From SZUA-35 sp963781035 (GTDB lineage: Bacteria; Actinomycetota; Acidimicrobiia; Acidimicrobiales; SZUA-35), in assembly GCA_963781035.1 (NCBI GenBank), contig CAWAEN010000009.1, positions 434,001-498,000 on the forward strand: a stretch of 64,000 nt of DNA, read 5' to 3'. The position numbers and the translations under genes were made by a program. The notes below the pieces were generated by a model. It did no database searches, had not been told where the DNA came from, and worked only from the letters and a program-made list of their open reading frames with translations. Of this stretch, positions 56,835-64,000 are shown piece by piece; position 1 is the first letter of the stretch, and each line of letters opens with the position of its first letter.

Positions 56835-58247
56835 CTACAGAGGGTCGGCTTCGGTCGCACGCTCCGGAACATGTCCGGATGGGTAGGTGGCGGCCAGTTC
56901 GTCCGCGGTCGGGGTCCGTCGCGTTCGTGCCTCGGCGGGGAGCAGCGCAACGATCCGCTGCATCAGCTCGGCGGTCGCCTCGTCGAGATCGTCGGTGGAC
57001 GGAAGGTACGGCTCCCCGATCGTCACGGTCACCTTCGGCGGGTCGGCCAGATTCAGCACATAGGGCAGCGACCGGTTTCGCGGCCAGGCCGCCTCGGTCC
57101 CCCACACGCCCATGGGCACGACGGGTGCACCGGTTTCCAGCGCCAACCGAACGGCGCCGTAGCGACCCTTCAACTCCGGGTCGAAGAAGGCCTCGCCGCG
57201 CGGGATCGTGCCTTGCGGGAACACGGCCACCATCTCGCCGGCTCGGAGGGCGCGGGCCGCTTCGACCATCGACGACGCCGTGTCTCCTCCGCGATCGACT
57301 CTGATGGCTCCGAGCGCGAGGGTGATCTGTCCGACGATCGGCGCATCGGTGATCTCCTTCTTGGACAGGAACCGAACCGGCCGGTGGCTCTTGCTGGCGG
57401 CATATCCGACGACCAGTGGATCGAGGTAGCTGCGGTGGTTTGCCGCGACCAGCGCCCCGCCGCTGGTCGGGAGATTCTCGAGACCGTCCACCTCGATGTC
57501 GATCCATGGCAGGAACTCGGGTCTGGCCAGCGCCGTCACGAGCTGTTGGGGTTCGAGGCCCAACGGCTTGGGCACCCCGGGCGGAGCCGAGAACCAGACC
57601 GTCTCCCACCCACGGAGCGCGGCGTAGGCCCACAAACGAGGATCGGGATTCACCGCAACCGGGTGTCCCACCGAACCGAGCATCGGGAGGTCGTAGAAGC
57701 TGTCGGAGTAGGCGTACGAATCGACCAACTCGATCCGATGAGCCCTGGCCCAGTTGGTCACCGATCGTGCCTTGCCCCGATTCCACACGAACTCGCCATC
57801 GATCGTGCCGTCGTAGCGTTGGTTCGCTCCAACCCGATAGCGGGTGGCGAGGACGTCGTCGAAACCGAGCTGCGTGGCGAACGCCTCGACGAGGTCGTAC
57901 GGCGTGGTGGTGGCCAGAACGAGCGAACGGCCGGCGGACCGATGGTCCTGGATCACTTCTCGTGCGAAGGGTTCAACGGCGTCGAGGAGGTCGGCGGCGG
58001 CACGTGCGCCGGCCCGCTTCATGGCCGCCACCGACCATCCCTTTGCCGCACGGGCGGCCTGCCGCGTGAGCACCATCGCCGGCAGCGTCTCGCCGACCAG
58101 ATCGAACAACCCGAACAGGGCCCGCTCGCCCCGGACAGGGGCACCTCCCAGGAGACCCTCCTTGCGGAGGGCGGCAGAGATGATGGGCCCACTCGCGCCT
58201 CGGAGCAGAGTGCGATCGAGATCGAAGAACGCCGCCGACTGTGCCAT
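56835..58247 (-). CDS. HAD-IB phosphatase fused to PlsC acyltransferase
   Basis: A complete 470-residue fusion. Residues about 1-215 are a HAD-IB phosphatase: AAFFDLDRTLLRGAS (nucleophile Asp and Asp+2), SLVLATTTPYDLVEAFA, AYSDSFYDLPMLGSVGHPVA (Asp pair), VNPDPRLW. Residues about 245-430 are an acyltransferase: LVAANHRSYLDPLVVGYAAS (NHxSxxD), PVRFLSKKEITDAPIVGQIT, VAVFPQGTIPRGEAFF (PQGT in place of PEGT) and GAPVVPMGVWGTEA. It could remove the phosphate from, or acylate, a phospholipid precursor such as lysophosphatidate. Ten bases upstream of pfkB. A 6C-like RNA with its own promoter and terminator lies 60 bases before ATG 58247. Confidence 0.93.
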   Translation of the reverse strand: MAQSAAFFDLDRTLLRGASGPIISAALRKEGLLGGAPVRGERALFGLFDLVGETLPAMVLTRQAARAAKGWSVAAMKRAGARAAADLLDAVEPFAREVIQDHRSAGRSLVLATTTPYDLVEAFATQLGFDDVLATRYRVGANQRYDGTIDGEFVWNRGKARSVTNWARAHRIELVDSYAYSDSFYDLPMLGSVGHPVAVNPDPRLWAYAALRGWETVWFSAPPGVPKPLGLEPQQLVTALARPEFLPWIDIEVDGLENLPTSGGALVAANHRSYLDPLVVGYAASKSHRPVRFLSKKEITDAPIVGQITLALGAIRVDRGGDTASSMVEAARALRAGEMVAVFPQGTIPRGEAFFDPELKGRYGAVRLALETGAPVVPMGVWGTEAAWPRNRSLPYVLNLADPPKVTVTIGEPYLPSTDDLDEATAELMQRIVALLPAEARTRRTPTADELAATYPSGHVPERATEADPL

Positions 58248-58307
58248 GTCGGAACGCTACCTCTCCGTCCGAAGAAGTCTCTGCTCGAAGAGCTCGAAGA
58301 AGAGCTG

Positions 58308-58425
58308 GAAAAAGACAGAGACCCAGCCGAGGCTGGGTCTCGCTGGTGGCCGAATCGAGGGGGACCGTTCGACACACCTTGATGTTGGTTCGCCCGAGGG
58401 GGACCGGTGAACCAACTCGTTGTGC
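58308..58425 (-). ncRNA. 6C-like small RNA
   Basis: Three hairpins in a row on the minus strand. Hairpin 1 (58416-58384): GUUGGUUC/GAACCAAC with an inner CCG/CGG and loop GUCCCCCU. Hairpin 2 (58378-58345): GGUG-CGAA/UUCG-CACC with loop CGGUCCCCCUCGA. Both loops share CGGUCCCCCUCG. Hairpin 3 (58341-58318): GAGACCCAGCC/GGCUGGGUCUC, then UGUCUUUUU, a textbook intrinsic terminator. A promoter fits exactly. Two stem-loops with C-rich loops plus a terminator is the actinobacterial 6C RNA pattern, known next to a HAD-family gene in mycobacteria (B11/ncRv13660c near Rv3661). Here the loops have five C's, one fewer than the name. About 118 nt. Confidence 0.75.
58318..58341 (-). terminator. Intrinsic terminator of the 6C-like RNA
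   Basis: 11-bp perfect stem GAGACCCAGCC/GGCTGGGTCTC with a 2-base loop, followed on the minus strand by tgtcttttt. It lies 71 bases before the HAD-PlsC start; read-through would give that gene a leader, so it could also act as an attenuator. Confidence 0.85.
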
Positions 58426-58431
58426 ACGCCA

Positions 58432-58460
58432 ACTATAGTGACACCCGCGCAATCTGTCGA
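58432..58460 (-). promoter_or_regulatory. Sigma-70-type promoter for the 6C-like RNA
   Basis: On the minus strand, -35 TCGACA (58460-58455) and -10 TATAGT (58437-58432) are 17 bases apart, each one base from consensus. The start would be a G near 58425, just before the first hairpin. Confidence 0.7.
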
Positions 58461-58535
58461 ACAGGTGTGTGTGATAGTTGACATCGTTTTGAGAGATGAC
58501 CGCGTGCACGGGCTCCGGACGTGTCAACATGCACC

Positions 58536-59459
58536 ATGGATCTTCGCCAGCTCCAGTCGCTGCTTGCCGTCGTCGACCACGGTGGTTTCACCGCAGCCGC
58601 TCGCGCCACCCACACCGTTCAGTCCAACATCTCGGCCCATGTCGCCAAGCTCGAGCGGGAGCTCGATGCGGTGCTCATCGACCGTGCGTCCGGCGCTCCG
58701 ACAGCCGAAGGCGACGCGGTCGTGGCTCGAGCCAGGCGCATCGAGAACGAACTCACGGCACTCGAGGCCGACGTCAGCTCGCTCCGAGGGAGCCCACGCG
58801 GCGTCGTTCGCATCGGCGTGCATCGGCACCACCGGGCGCTGGCTGACGCCACTGCTCGTCGACCGAGCCGCGAACAGACACCTGACCTGCGCCTTCTCAT
58901 CGCCGATGGCTCGACCACGTCGCTCCTCCTCCGGTTGCTCGATGGGGAACTCGACCTCGCGCTCGTCTCGTTGCCGAATCCCGATCCGGACATCGTCCAT
59001 CGTCCACTCTTCGAAGAGTCCAACGAGCTGATCGCCCCGGATGACCATCCGCTGGTCCAGCTCGGTCGCCAACCGACGCTCGCCGACGTCGCGGAGCACG
59101 AACTCCTCCTTGCCGCACCGGGCACCACGTTCCGCGTCGAGATCGACGAGATCTTCGCTGCGGTCGGCCTCGAGCTCAGGCCGAAGGTCGAGATCGATGG
59201 ACTTCGGCTGCTTGCGTCGCTGGCCTTCCAGGGTTTCGGTGCCACGATCCTGCCGGCGACGGCCGCGCCGTCGTGGGTCACCGGACCATGGCGACGAATC
59301 TCCATGCCGGGCCTGGGGCGGCGAACCGTCGGCCTGGCCACCAGACGCCGAGGCCTGCCGTCGGCCGCCGCTGAAGCGGCAAGCCGCCTCATCAGCGACG
59401 TGATCAGCAGCCACGCCGAGCCGGCAGCCGGCATCCATCCCATCACCGCACCTCGGTGA
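58536..59459 (+). CDS. LysR family transcriptional regulator
   Basis: About 307 residues. The N-terminal helix-turn-helix is DLRQLQSLLAVVDHGGFTAA, ARATHTVQSNISAHVAKLER (residues 1-42). The substrate domain follows with LRLLIADGSTTSLLLRLLDG, ELDLALVSLPNPDPDIVHRP and FQGFGATILPATAA. A pair of compensating one-base shifts (near 58815 and 58884) garbles about 23 residues between VVRIG and PDLRLL; in the other frame they read CIGTTGRWLTPLLVDRAANR, the normal family sequence. Divergent from the 6C-like RNA, whose promoter region holds an inverted repeat caactat/atagttg (58430-58436, 58474-58480) that might be its site. Start ATG 58536. Confidence 0.88.
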   Translation: MDLRQLQSLLAVVDHGGFTAAARATHTVQSNISAHVAKLERELDAVLIDRASGAPTAEGDAVVARARRIENELTALEADVSSLRGSPRGVVRIGVHRHHRALADATARRPSREQTPDLRLLIADGSTTSLLLRLLDGELDLALVSLPNPDPDIVHRPLFEESNELIAPDDHPLVQLGRQPTLADVAEHELLLAAPGTTFRVEIDEIFAAVGLELRPKVEIDGLRLLASLAFQGFGATILPATAAPSWVTGPWRRISMPGLGRRTVGLATRRRGLPSAAAEAASRLISDVISSHAEPAAGIHPITAPR

Positions 59460-59547
59460 GCTGGGATCTGCGAACCGTGCGTTCATTCCCCGCGATCCCC
59501 CGCGATCCGATAGAACGAGCAGATGGCACCTCGCCCACGCCCTGCCC

Positions 59548-60892
59548 ATGAGTGACGGTGTCGGCGTCCGCGATGCCGCCGGAGGCGGCGCCTCGGCTCG
59601 TCTTGCCGACCTCGACGGCCGACGAGTCATGCGCATCACTCTCGATCTCGCCGAGTCGGAGGGCCTGACCACCGTCGATGCCATGACGCTCGAAGCCGGC
59701 TTCCGCACGGCACGCGAGAAGCGGTTGCCCATCGTCGCCGTCGTGTCCACCAACGGCGTATCGATCGACGACGGCTTCGATGCCGTGGTCGCGTGGGGTC
59801 GGGCAGCGAAGGCGCTCGCGGATGCCTCTGGCGTCGTGCCGACGTTGTTCGTTGTCAACGGCCCGATGGTCGCCGGTCCGGCGCTCCTGCTCGGGATCGC
59901 TGACGCCGTGGTGTTCGTCGACGGCAGCCACGCCTTCGTGTCCGGCCCGGCGATGGTCGAATCGTTCACCGGCGTGCCGATCACCAAGGACGGCCTCGGC
60001 GGCACGAGCACTCATGCTCGATCGAGCGGGCTTGCCGCACTCGTGGCCGCCGACCTGGTTGTTGCGCTCGACCTCGTCAGCGCCATCCTGAGCCACCTCC
60101 CCGACCACGTCGACGACATCGGCGCCCCGCATCGACACAGACGATCCCGCCGAACGGCCATCGGACATGTCGGCCACCACCATTCCGGACCACCCCACCG
60201 GCTCCTACGATGTCCGCACGATCGTCCGCGACATCGCTGACGACGGCGAGTTCCTCGAGCTGCGGGGCTCGTGGGCGCCGAATCTCGTCACCGGCTTCTG
60301 CTCGATCGCCGGCCGCTCGATCGGCGTCGTCGCCAATCAGAGTCAGGCACTCGCCGGCAGCATCGACATCCCGGCCAGCCAGAAAGGGGCGAGGTTCGTT
60401 GCGTGGTGCGACGCCTTCAACATTCCGCTCCTGACGCTCGTCGACACGTCCGGATTTCTCCCCGGCAAGGATCTCGAATGGCGGGGCATGATACGACACG
60501 GCGCCCAACTGGCGTTCGCCTACGCCCGGGCCACGGTCCCCCGTGTTGGACTGATCCTGCGCAAGTCGTACGGCGGCGCCTACATCGTGATGGATTCGCG
60601 GAACATGGGCAACGACATCATGATCGCCTGGCCGTCGGCTGAGGTGGCGGTCATGGGGGCGAAGGGCGCCGTCGAGATTCTGCACCGCGGCGTGACTGCC
60701 GAGGAACGTGCGGCCCTCGAGGCCGACTACGACGCGCGTTACCTCACCCCTTATCCCACCGCGGAGCGGGGTTCCATCTCGCAGGTCATCGACCCCGTGG
60801 AAACCCGGGCGACGCTGGCGGCGGCCTTCGATGTACTGGCCACCAAGCGAGAGCGCCTCCGCCCACGCAAGCACGACAACTCACCCCTGTGA
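59548..60892 (+). CDS. Acyl-CoA carboxylase carboxyltransferase subunit, short form (one frame shift)
   Basis: A carboxyltransferase of about 447 residues. The first half (RVMRITLDLAESEGLTTVDA, GVVPTLFVVNGPMVAGPALL, LGIADAVVFVDGSHAFVSGP, GGTSTHARSSGLAALVAADL) and the second (AGRSIGVVANQSQALAGSID, LLTLVDTSGFLPGKDLEWRG, ARATVPRVGLILRKSYGGAY, NDIMIAWPSAEVAVMGAKGA) are the two crotonase-like halves of the PccB/AccD family. A base gained near 60128 splits them. It lacks the usual N-terminal 60-90 residues (ARERI...LLLD region) and has NGVSIDDGFD where SGGARIQEG is usual, so activity is uncertain. No biotin-carboxylase subunit is near. Confidence 0.82.
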
Positions 60893-61056
60893 CGAACCGG
60901 CCGCTCGTTGTGACCTTCGGCTCTGATTGAGGCTAGATTCGGACAGGCTGCCAGTCAGAACGTTCCCGCTCCCGAGCGGACCGCCACTCGCAGAGTCCTT
61001 CGGCACAATGGCGTGTCGAATCCGCAACGAAGCCTCGAACCAGGAGCAGACACGCC

Positions 61057-62325
61057 GTGCCCGAGACCGTAACGATCACCGACAATCGCACCGGCGAAAG
61101 TGTCGAGATCCCCATCGACAACGGCGGCGTCGACATGGCCGCCATTCAGAAGCTGATGCCGGGCACCTGGATTCTCGACCCCGGATTCGGAGGAACGGCC
61201 TCGACCACCTCGGAGATCACCGATCTCGACGGCACCAACGGCATCCTCCGTTACCGCGGGTATCCGATCGAACAACTGGCCGAGAACTCGACCTTCCTCG
61301 AAGTCGCCTACCTCCTGCTCTTCTCCGAACTCCCGAACAAGGAGCAGATGGAGAACTGGGTCCACGACATCACGTACCACACGTTCATCCACGAGAACAT
61401 GCGCAAGCGTTTCATGGAGGGCTTCCACTACGACGCCCACCCCATGGGCATGCTCACCTCGGCGATCGCTGCTCTCTCCACCTTCTACCCGGAAGCGAAG
61501 GACATCTTCGACGAGGAGAACCGCTACAAGCAGATCAACCGGCTCATCTCCAAGGGACCGACGCTGGCCGCGATGGCGTATCGAGCCAGCCTCGGGATGC
61601 CATTCGTCTATCCGGACAACAACCTCAGCTACGCCGAGAACTTCCTGTCGATGATGTGGCGGGTCGCCGAGCCGGCGTACAAGCCGGACCCTGTCCTGTC
61701 GAAGGCACTCGACGTTCTCCTCATCCTGCACGCTGACCACGAGCAGAACTGTTCGACCACCACGATGCGTGTGGTCGGCTCGAGCCATGCCGATCCGTAT
61801 GTCTCGGCATCGGCGGCAACCGCCGCTCTCTACGGGCCTCGCCACGGCGGAGCCAACGAGGCGGTCATCCACATGCTGGAAGAGATCGGCAGCTACGACA
61901 ACCTCGAGCCGTTCGTCGAATCGGTGAAGGCCGGCAAGAGCCGCCTCATGGGCTTCGGTCACCGGGTCTACAAGGCGTACGACCCGCGGGCTCGCATCGT
62001 CAAGGAGCAGGCGGACAAGGTCTTCGAGGTCACGGGCAAGAGCCCGCTGCTCGACATGGCACTCAAGCTCGAGGAGATCGCCCTCAACGACGACTACTTC
62101 AAGAGCCGGAACCTGTACCCGAACGTCGACTTCTACACCGGCCTGATCTACCAGTCGATGGGCTTCCCCCTCGACATGTTCACCGTGCTGTTCACCATCG
62201 GTCGCATGCCGGGTTGGCTCGCACACTGGCAGGAGATGCTGGAGCAGGATCAGCGCATCAGCCGGCCCCGCCAGCTGTACACCGGGCCGGACGTGCGCGA
62301 CTACGTGGCACTGGGCGATCGCTGA
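61057..62325 (+). CDS. gltA: Citrate synthase
   Basis: Condenses oxaloacetate and acetyl-CoA. The 422-residue protein is complete: GILRYRGYPIEQLAENSTFL, AMAYRASLGMPFVYPDNNLS, LLILHADHEQNCSTTTMRVV (catalytic His), ALYGPRHGGANEAVIHMLEE, RLMGFGHRVYKAYDPRARIV (second His), and NLYPNVDFYTGLIYQSMGFP (catalytic Asp). Length and a beta-sheet N-terminal domain with VDMAAIQKLMPG fit the hexameric type II enzyme. GTG 61057 follows an AGGAG about 11 bases upstream. Works with the aconitase at 53.7 kb in the TCA cycle. Confidence 0.97.
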   Translation: MPETVTITDNRTGESVEIPIDNGGVDMAAIQKLMPGTWILDPGFGGTASTTSEITDLDGTNGILRYRGYPIEQLAENSTFLEVAYLLLFSELPNKEQMENWVHDITYHTFIHENMRKRFMEGFHYDAHPMGMLTSAIAALSTFYPEAKDIFDEENRYKQINRLISKGPTLAAMAYRASLGMPFVYPDNNLSYAENFLSMMWRVAEPAYKPDPVLSKALDVLLILHADHEQNCSTTTMRVVGSSHADPYVSASAATAALYGPRHGGANEAVIHMLEEIGSYDNLEPFVESVKAGKSRLMGFGHRVYKAYDPRARIVKEQADKVFEVTGKSPLLDMALKLEEIALNDDYFKSRNLYPNVDFYTGLIYQSMGFPLDMFTVLFTIGRMPGWLAHWQEMLEQDQRISRPRQLYTGPDVRDYVALGDR

Positions 62326-62391
62326 CGACTATCGGGCTTCGAACCCGTTCAGTGACCGAACCGACCAACCGATCCATGTGAGACTGGGGTG

Positions 62392-63101
62392 ATGCATCGC
62401 ATCACCCCAGTTCTGTTTCTCCTGCTCCCTCTCGCCGCCTGTGGTGGTTCTGACGAGGCCGCAACCACCACCGGCCCCGAGACCACTCTGGAGACCTCCA
62501 CGACCGAGAGCAGCGACACCGCCGAGACAACCCGGGCCGCCGACACCGCCGAGACGACCGAGACGACCGAGGCCGGCGACACCGACGGCGAGCCGAGACG
62601 ACCGAGGTGAGCGAGGAGTCAGACGTCGGCACGACATGTGCCGCCTACCTCGCCTCGATCACACCCTCGACCTATGACCAGGGCCTCGCCGAACTCGCCG
62701 CCATTCTCGGGCCGGACGCACCGTCTGGGATCCAGGCAGCGTTCGCCACACTCCAGAACCCGGACAACGACGTCGAGGCGTTCTTCGCGGCACAGAACTC
62801 GATCGACGGCTACGTGTTGCCCATCTGCGAGGGCCGGTTCCGCAGCACGATCGTCCCGGAAGCAGACAACGCCACGGCCGCCGACGCGTTTGTCGGTGCC
62901 CTCCGCGACGGTGACCGCGGGCGGGCCGAGCGGCTGGCCCCGACGAACGTGATCGTCCAGTTCGACTGGACCGGTTATCCGGAGGCGACGGCTGACTTCG
63001 ACGCCGACAATTCGACGCTCTCGTTGGTTCTGGAACCAACGGTCACCGTGTTCTGCCAACTCGACGGTGGCGCCGTCGAGTTCTGTGCCTTCGGTGAGTG
63101 A
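62392..63101 (+). CDS. Lipoprotein with Thr/Glu-rich linker, unknown function (one frame shift)
   Basis: About 236 codons. The signal peptide MHRITPVLFLLLPLAAC ends in lipobox LAAC. A 55-residue linker of Thr, Glu, Ala and Asp repeats (AETTRAADTAETTETTEAGD) follows. The frame shifts near 62595, within the repeat, to TTEVSEESDVGTTCAAYLAS. The folded domain has four cysteines (GTTCAAYL, VLPICEGRF, VFCQLDGG, VEFCAFGE), probably two disulphides. I do not recognise it. The low-complexity linker makes indel errors likely. Confidence 0.7.
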
Positions 63102-63126
63102 CCTGCACGCCGGATGCCGTTGACGA

Positions 63127-64000
63127 TCAGCCGGCGAGGTGGCGGACGCCTGCCAGCGGATCTCGTGGCCAGCGCCGCAAAACGACGGACGCCTCCACCG
63201 GGATGGTGTCGGTGTTGCCGGCGAGCACGGGATTGAAGCGGATGCTGGCGATGTCGGGTGAAGCATCAGCCGCCGTGGCCAGTCTGGCCAGCAGATCCCG
63301 CAACGAGAACCTCGCCGAGCCGGTCGGGAGCAGGTCAGCCAACCACGGTTCGAGAAGCAGGCGATCGAGGTCGCTCTCGCTGGCCGGCAGGAAGACAGAC
63401 GACATGGCCGAAATGGACGTGGCCGATGCGCCGCCGATCCCGATGGCCAGCCGTGACCCGGTGGTGGCGTTCTGCTCGAGCTCGACGGCCAGGTGGACCC
63501 CGGTCGGAGCGGAGGACTGCACGATCGCCGGAAGGAACTCGTCGTCGAAGGTCTCGCTCATCCGCTCGAAGGTCGCCTCGACCTGACGCGCCGATCGTAG
63601 GTCGAGCGCGGTGCCGCCGGCCTCACCGGACCGCCGGTCGTGAACGCCCCCGGCCTTCAACACGACCGGGTACCCGAGCTCGTCTGCGTGACGGACTGCA
63701 TCGGCCGCGCTTCCGGCGGTACGGAACGGCGCCACCGGTAGATCGAGGTTTGCCAACAGTTCGGCCGTGCCACTCGAGGTCATCGTGAGCGTCAGCTCGT
63801 CCTTGTCACCGAGCGCTTCCCCGATCCAACGGTCGACGTGCTGACGGAAATCGGGATCAGCCTCGATCGGTGCACCGCGGTTCTGCCGCCTCCAGGCCGC
63901 ATAGGTGGCCATACGACCGAGTACACCCGCCGCCTGCTCCGGGTAGGTGAACGACGGCACGCCGTCGACGCCGAAGAGTGATGGATCGACCAGCCCGGTC
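63127..64000 (-). CDS. NDP-forming acyl-CoA synthetase/acetate--CoA ligase, ATP-grasp part (runs off the right edge)
   Basis: The C-terminal about 291 residues are present. SLFGVDGVPSFTYPEQAAGV, LGRMATYAAWRRQN is the end of the second CoA-ligase domain. The ATP-grasp domain follows: TSSGTAELLANLDLPVAPFR, ELGYPVVLKAGGVHDRRSGE, GTALDLRSARQVEATFERM, GVHLAVELEQ, then the C-terminal region FSLRDLLARLATAADASPDI, ASIRFNPVLAGNTDTIPVEA. This matches the ACD/Pat-like family of NDP-forming acyl-CoA synthetases. GVHDRRSGE stands where active enzymes usually have SPDIxHKSDxGGV, so the ATP site is divergent. The gene begins beyond 64000. Confidence 0.82.
   Translation of the reverse strand, partial: TGLVDPSLFGVDGVPSFTYPEQAAGVLGRMATYAAWRRQNRGAPIEADPDFRQHVDRWIGEALGDKDELTLTMTSSGTAELLANLDLPVAPFRTAGSAADAVRHADELGYPVVLKAGGVHDRRSGEAGGTALDLRSARQVEATFERMSETFDDEFLPAIVQSSAPTGVHLAVELEQNATTGSRLAIGIGGASATSISAMSSVFLPASESDLDRLLLEPWLADLLPTGSARFSLRDLLARLATAADASPDIASIRFNPVLAGNTDTIPVEASVVLRRWPRDPLAGVRHLAG

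Noticed and set aside
56817..58382. A 521-residue plus-strand frame opposite the HAD-PlsC gene
   Set aside because: It is antisense to a perfect HAD-PlsC reading frame and has no family motif; high-G+C genes commonly leave long antisense frames.
60893..61056. A sigma-70 promoter before citrate synthase (TTGTGA ... TAGATT)
   Set aside because: The spacing is about 20 bases and both boxes are weak; too uncertain to list.

Overview
The window is high-G+C, densely coded actinobacterial DNA. The gene content fits an Acidimicrobiia/Ilumatobacter-like chromosome: coenzyme F420 biosynthesis, LLM-type flavin/F420 oxidoreductases, DUF4214 secreted proteins, a DUF222/HNH (13E12) protein, a DUF3516 helicase and a 6C-like small RNA. 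The lineage is an inference. I see no rRNA, insertion sequence, prophage, integrase or CRISPR array. There is one tRNA, tRNA-Val(CAC).

Layout. 1-6 kb: end of a glycosyltransferase, GDP-deoxyhexose genes (rmd, gmd), then F420 genes (fbiA/cofD and cofE) that flank a DUF2855 gene carrying a perfect 5 x 21 bp tandem repeat. 6-9.6 kb: an SDR, a DUF1737 protein and a large helicase. 9.7-18.7 kb: a leftward cell-surface glycan cluster (manC, three GT4 transferases, UDP-xylose synthase, ugd, an LCP ligase), ending in thiamine pyrophosphokinase. 18.7-36 kb: mixed housekeeping and accessory genes, including HIT, two enoyl-CoA hydratases, acyl-CoA synthetase, amidase, J-domain protein, two LLM oxidoreductases, menA and two tiny zinc-ribbon genes. 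36-39 kb: murF and ddl, divergent, making and using D-Ala-D-Ala. 41-47 kb: a TetR-controlled lipid operon (reductase-HAD fusion, LarA-like DUF2088 protein, PlsC acyltransferase). 47-53 kb: secreted or lipid-anchored proteins (FAS1, 5'-nucleotidase). 53-64 kb: central metabolism (GntR, mitochondrial-type aconitase, PfkB kinase, HAD-PlsC fusion with a 6C-like RNA upstream, LysR, acyl-CoA carboxyltransferase, citrate synthase, NDP-forming acyl-CoA synthetase).

Sequence quality matters. About 27 of some 60 protein genes are broken by one or more frame shifts, including genes that should be essential or central (murF, menA, aconitase). Where the length remainder or family match shows the direction, most shifts are single-base insertions. 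I read these as sequencing or assembly errors and report each broken gene as one gene spanning all of its frames.

The most interesting items are the 6C-like RNA with its own promoter and terminator just upstream of the HAD-PlsC gene, the TetR/reductase-HAD/LarA-like/PlsC operon with a palindromic operator at the start codon, and two conserved-looking zinc-ribbon microproteins of 37 and 57 residues.
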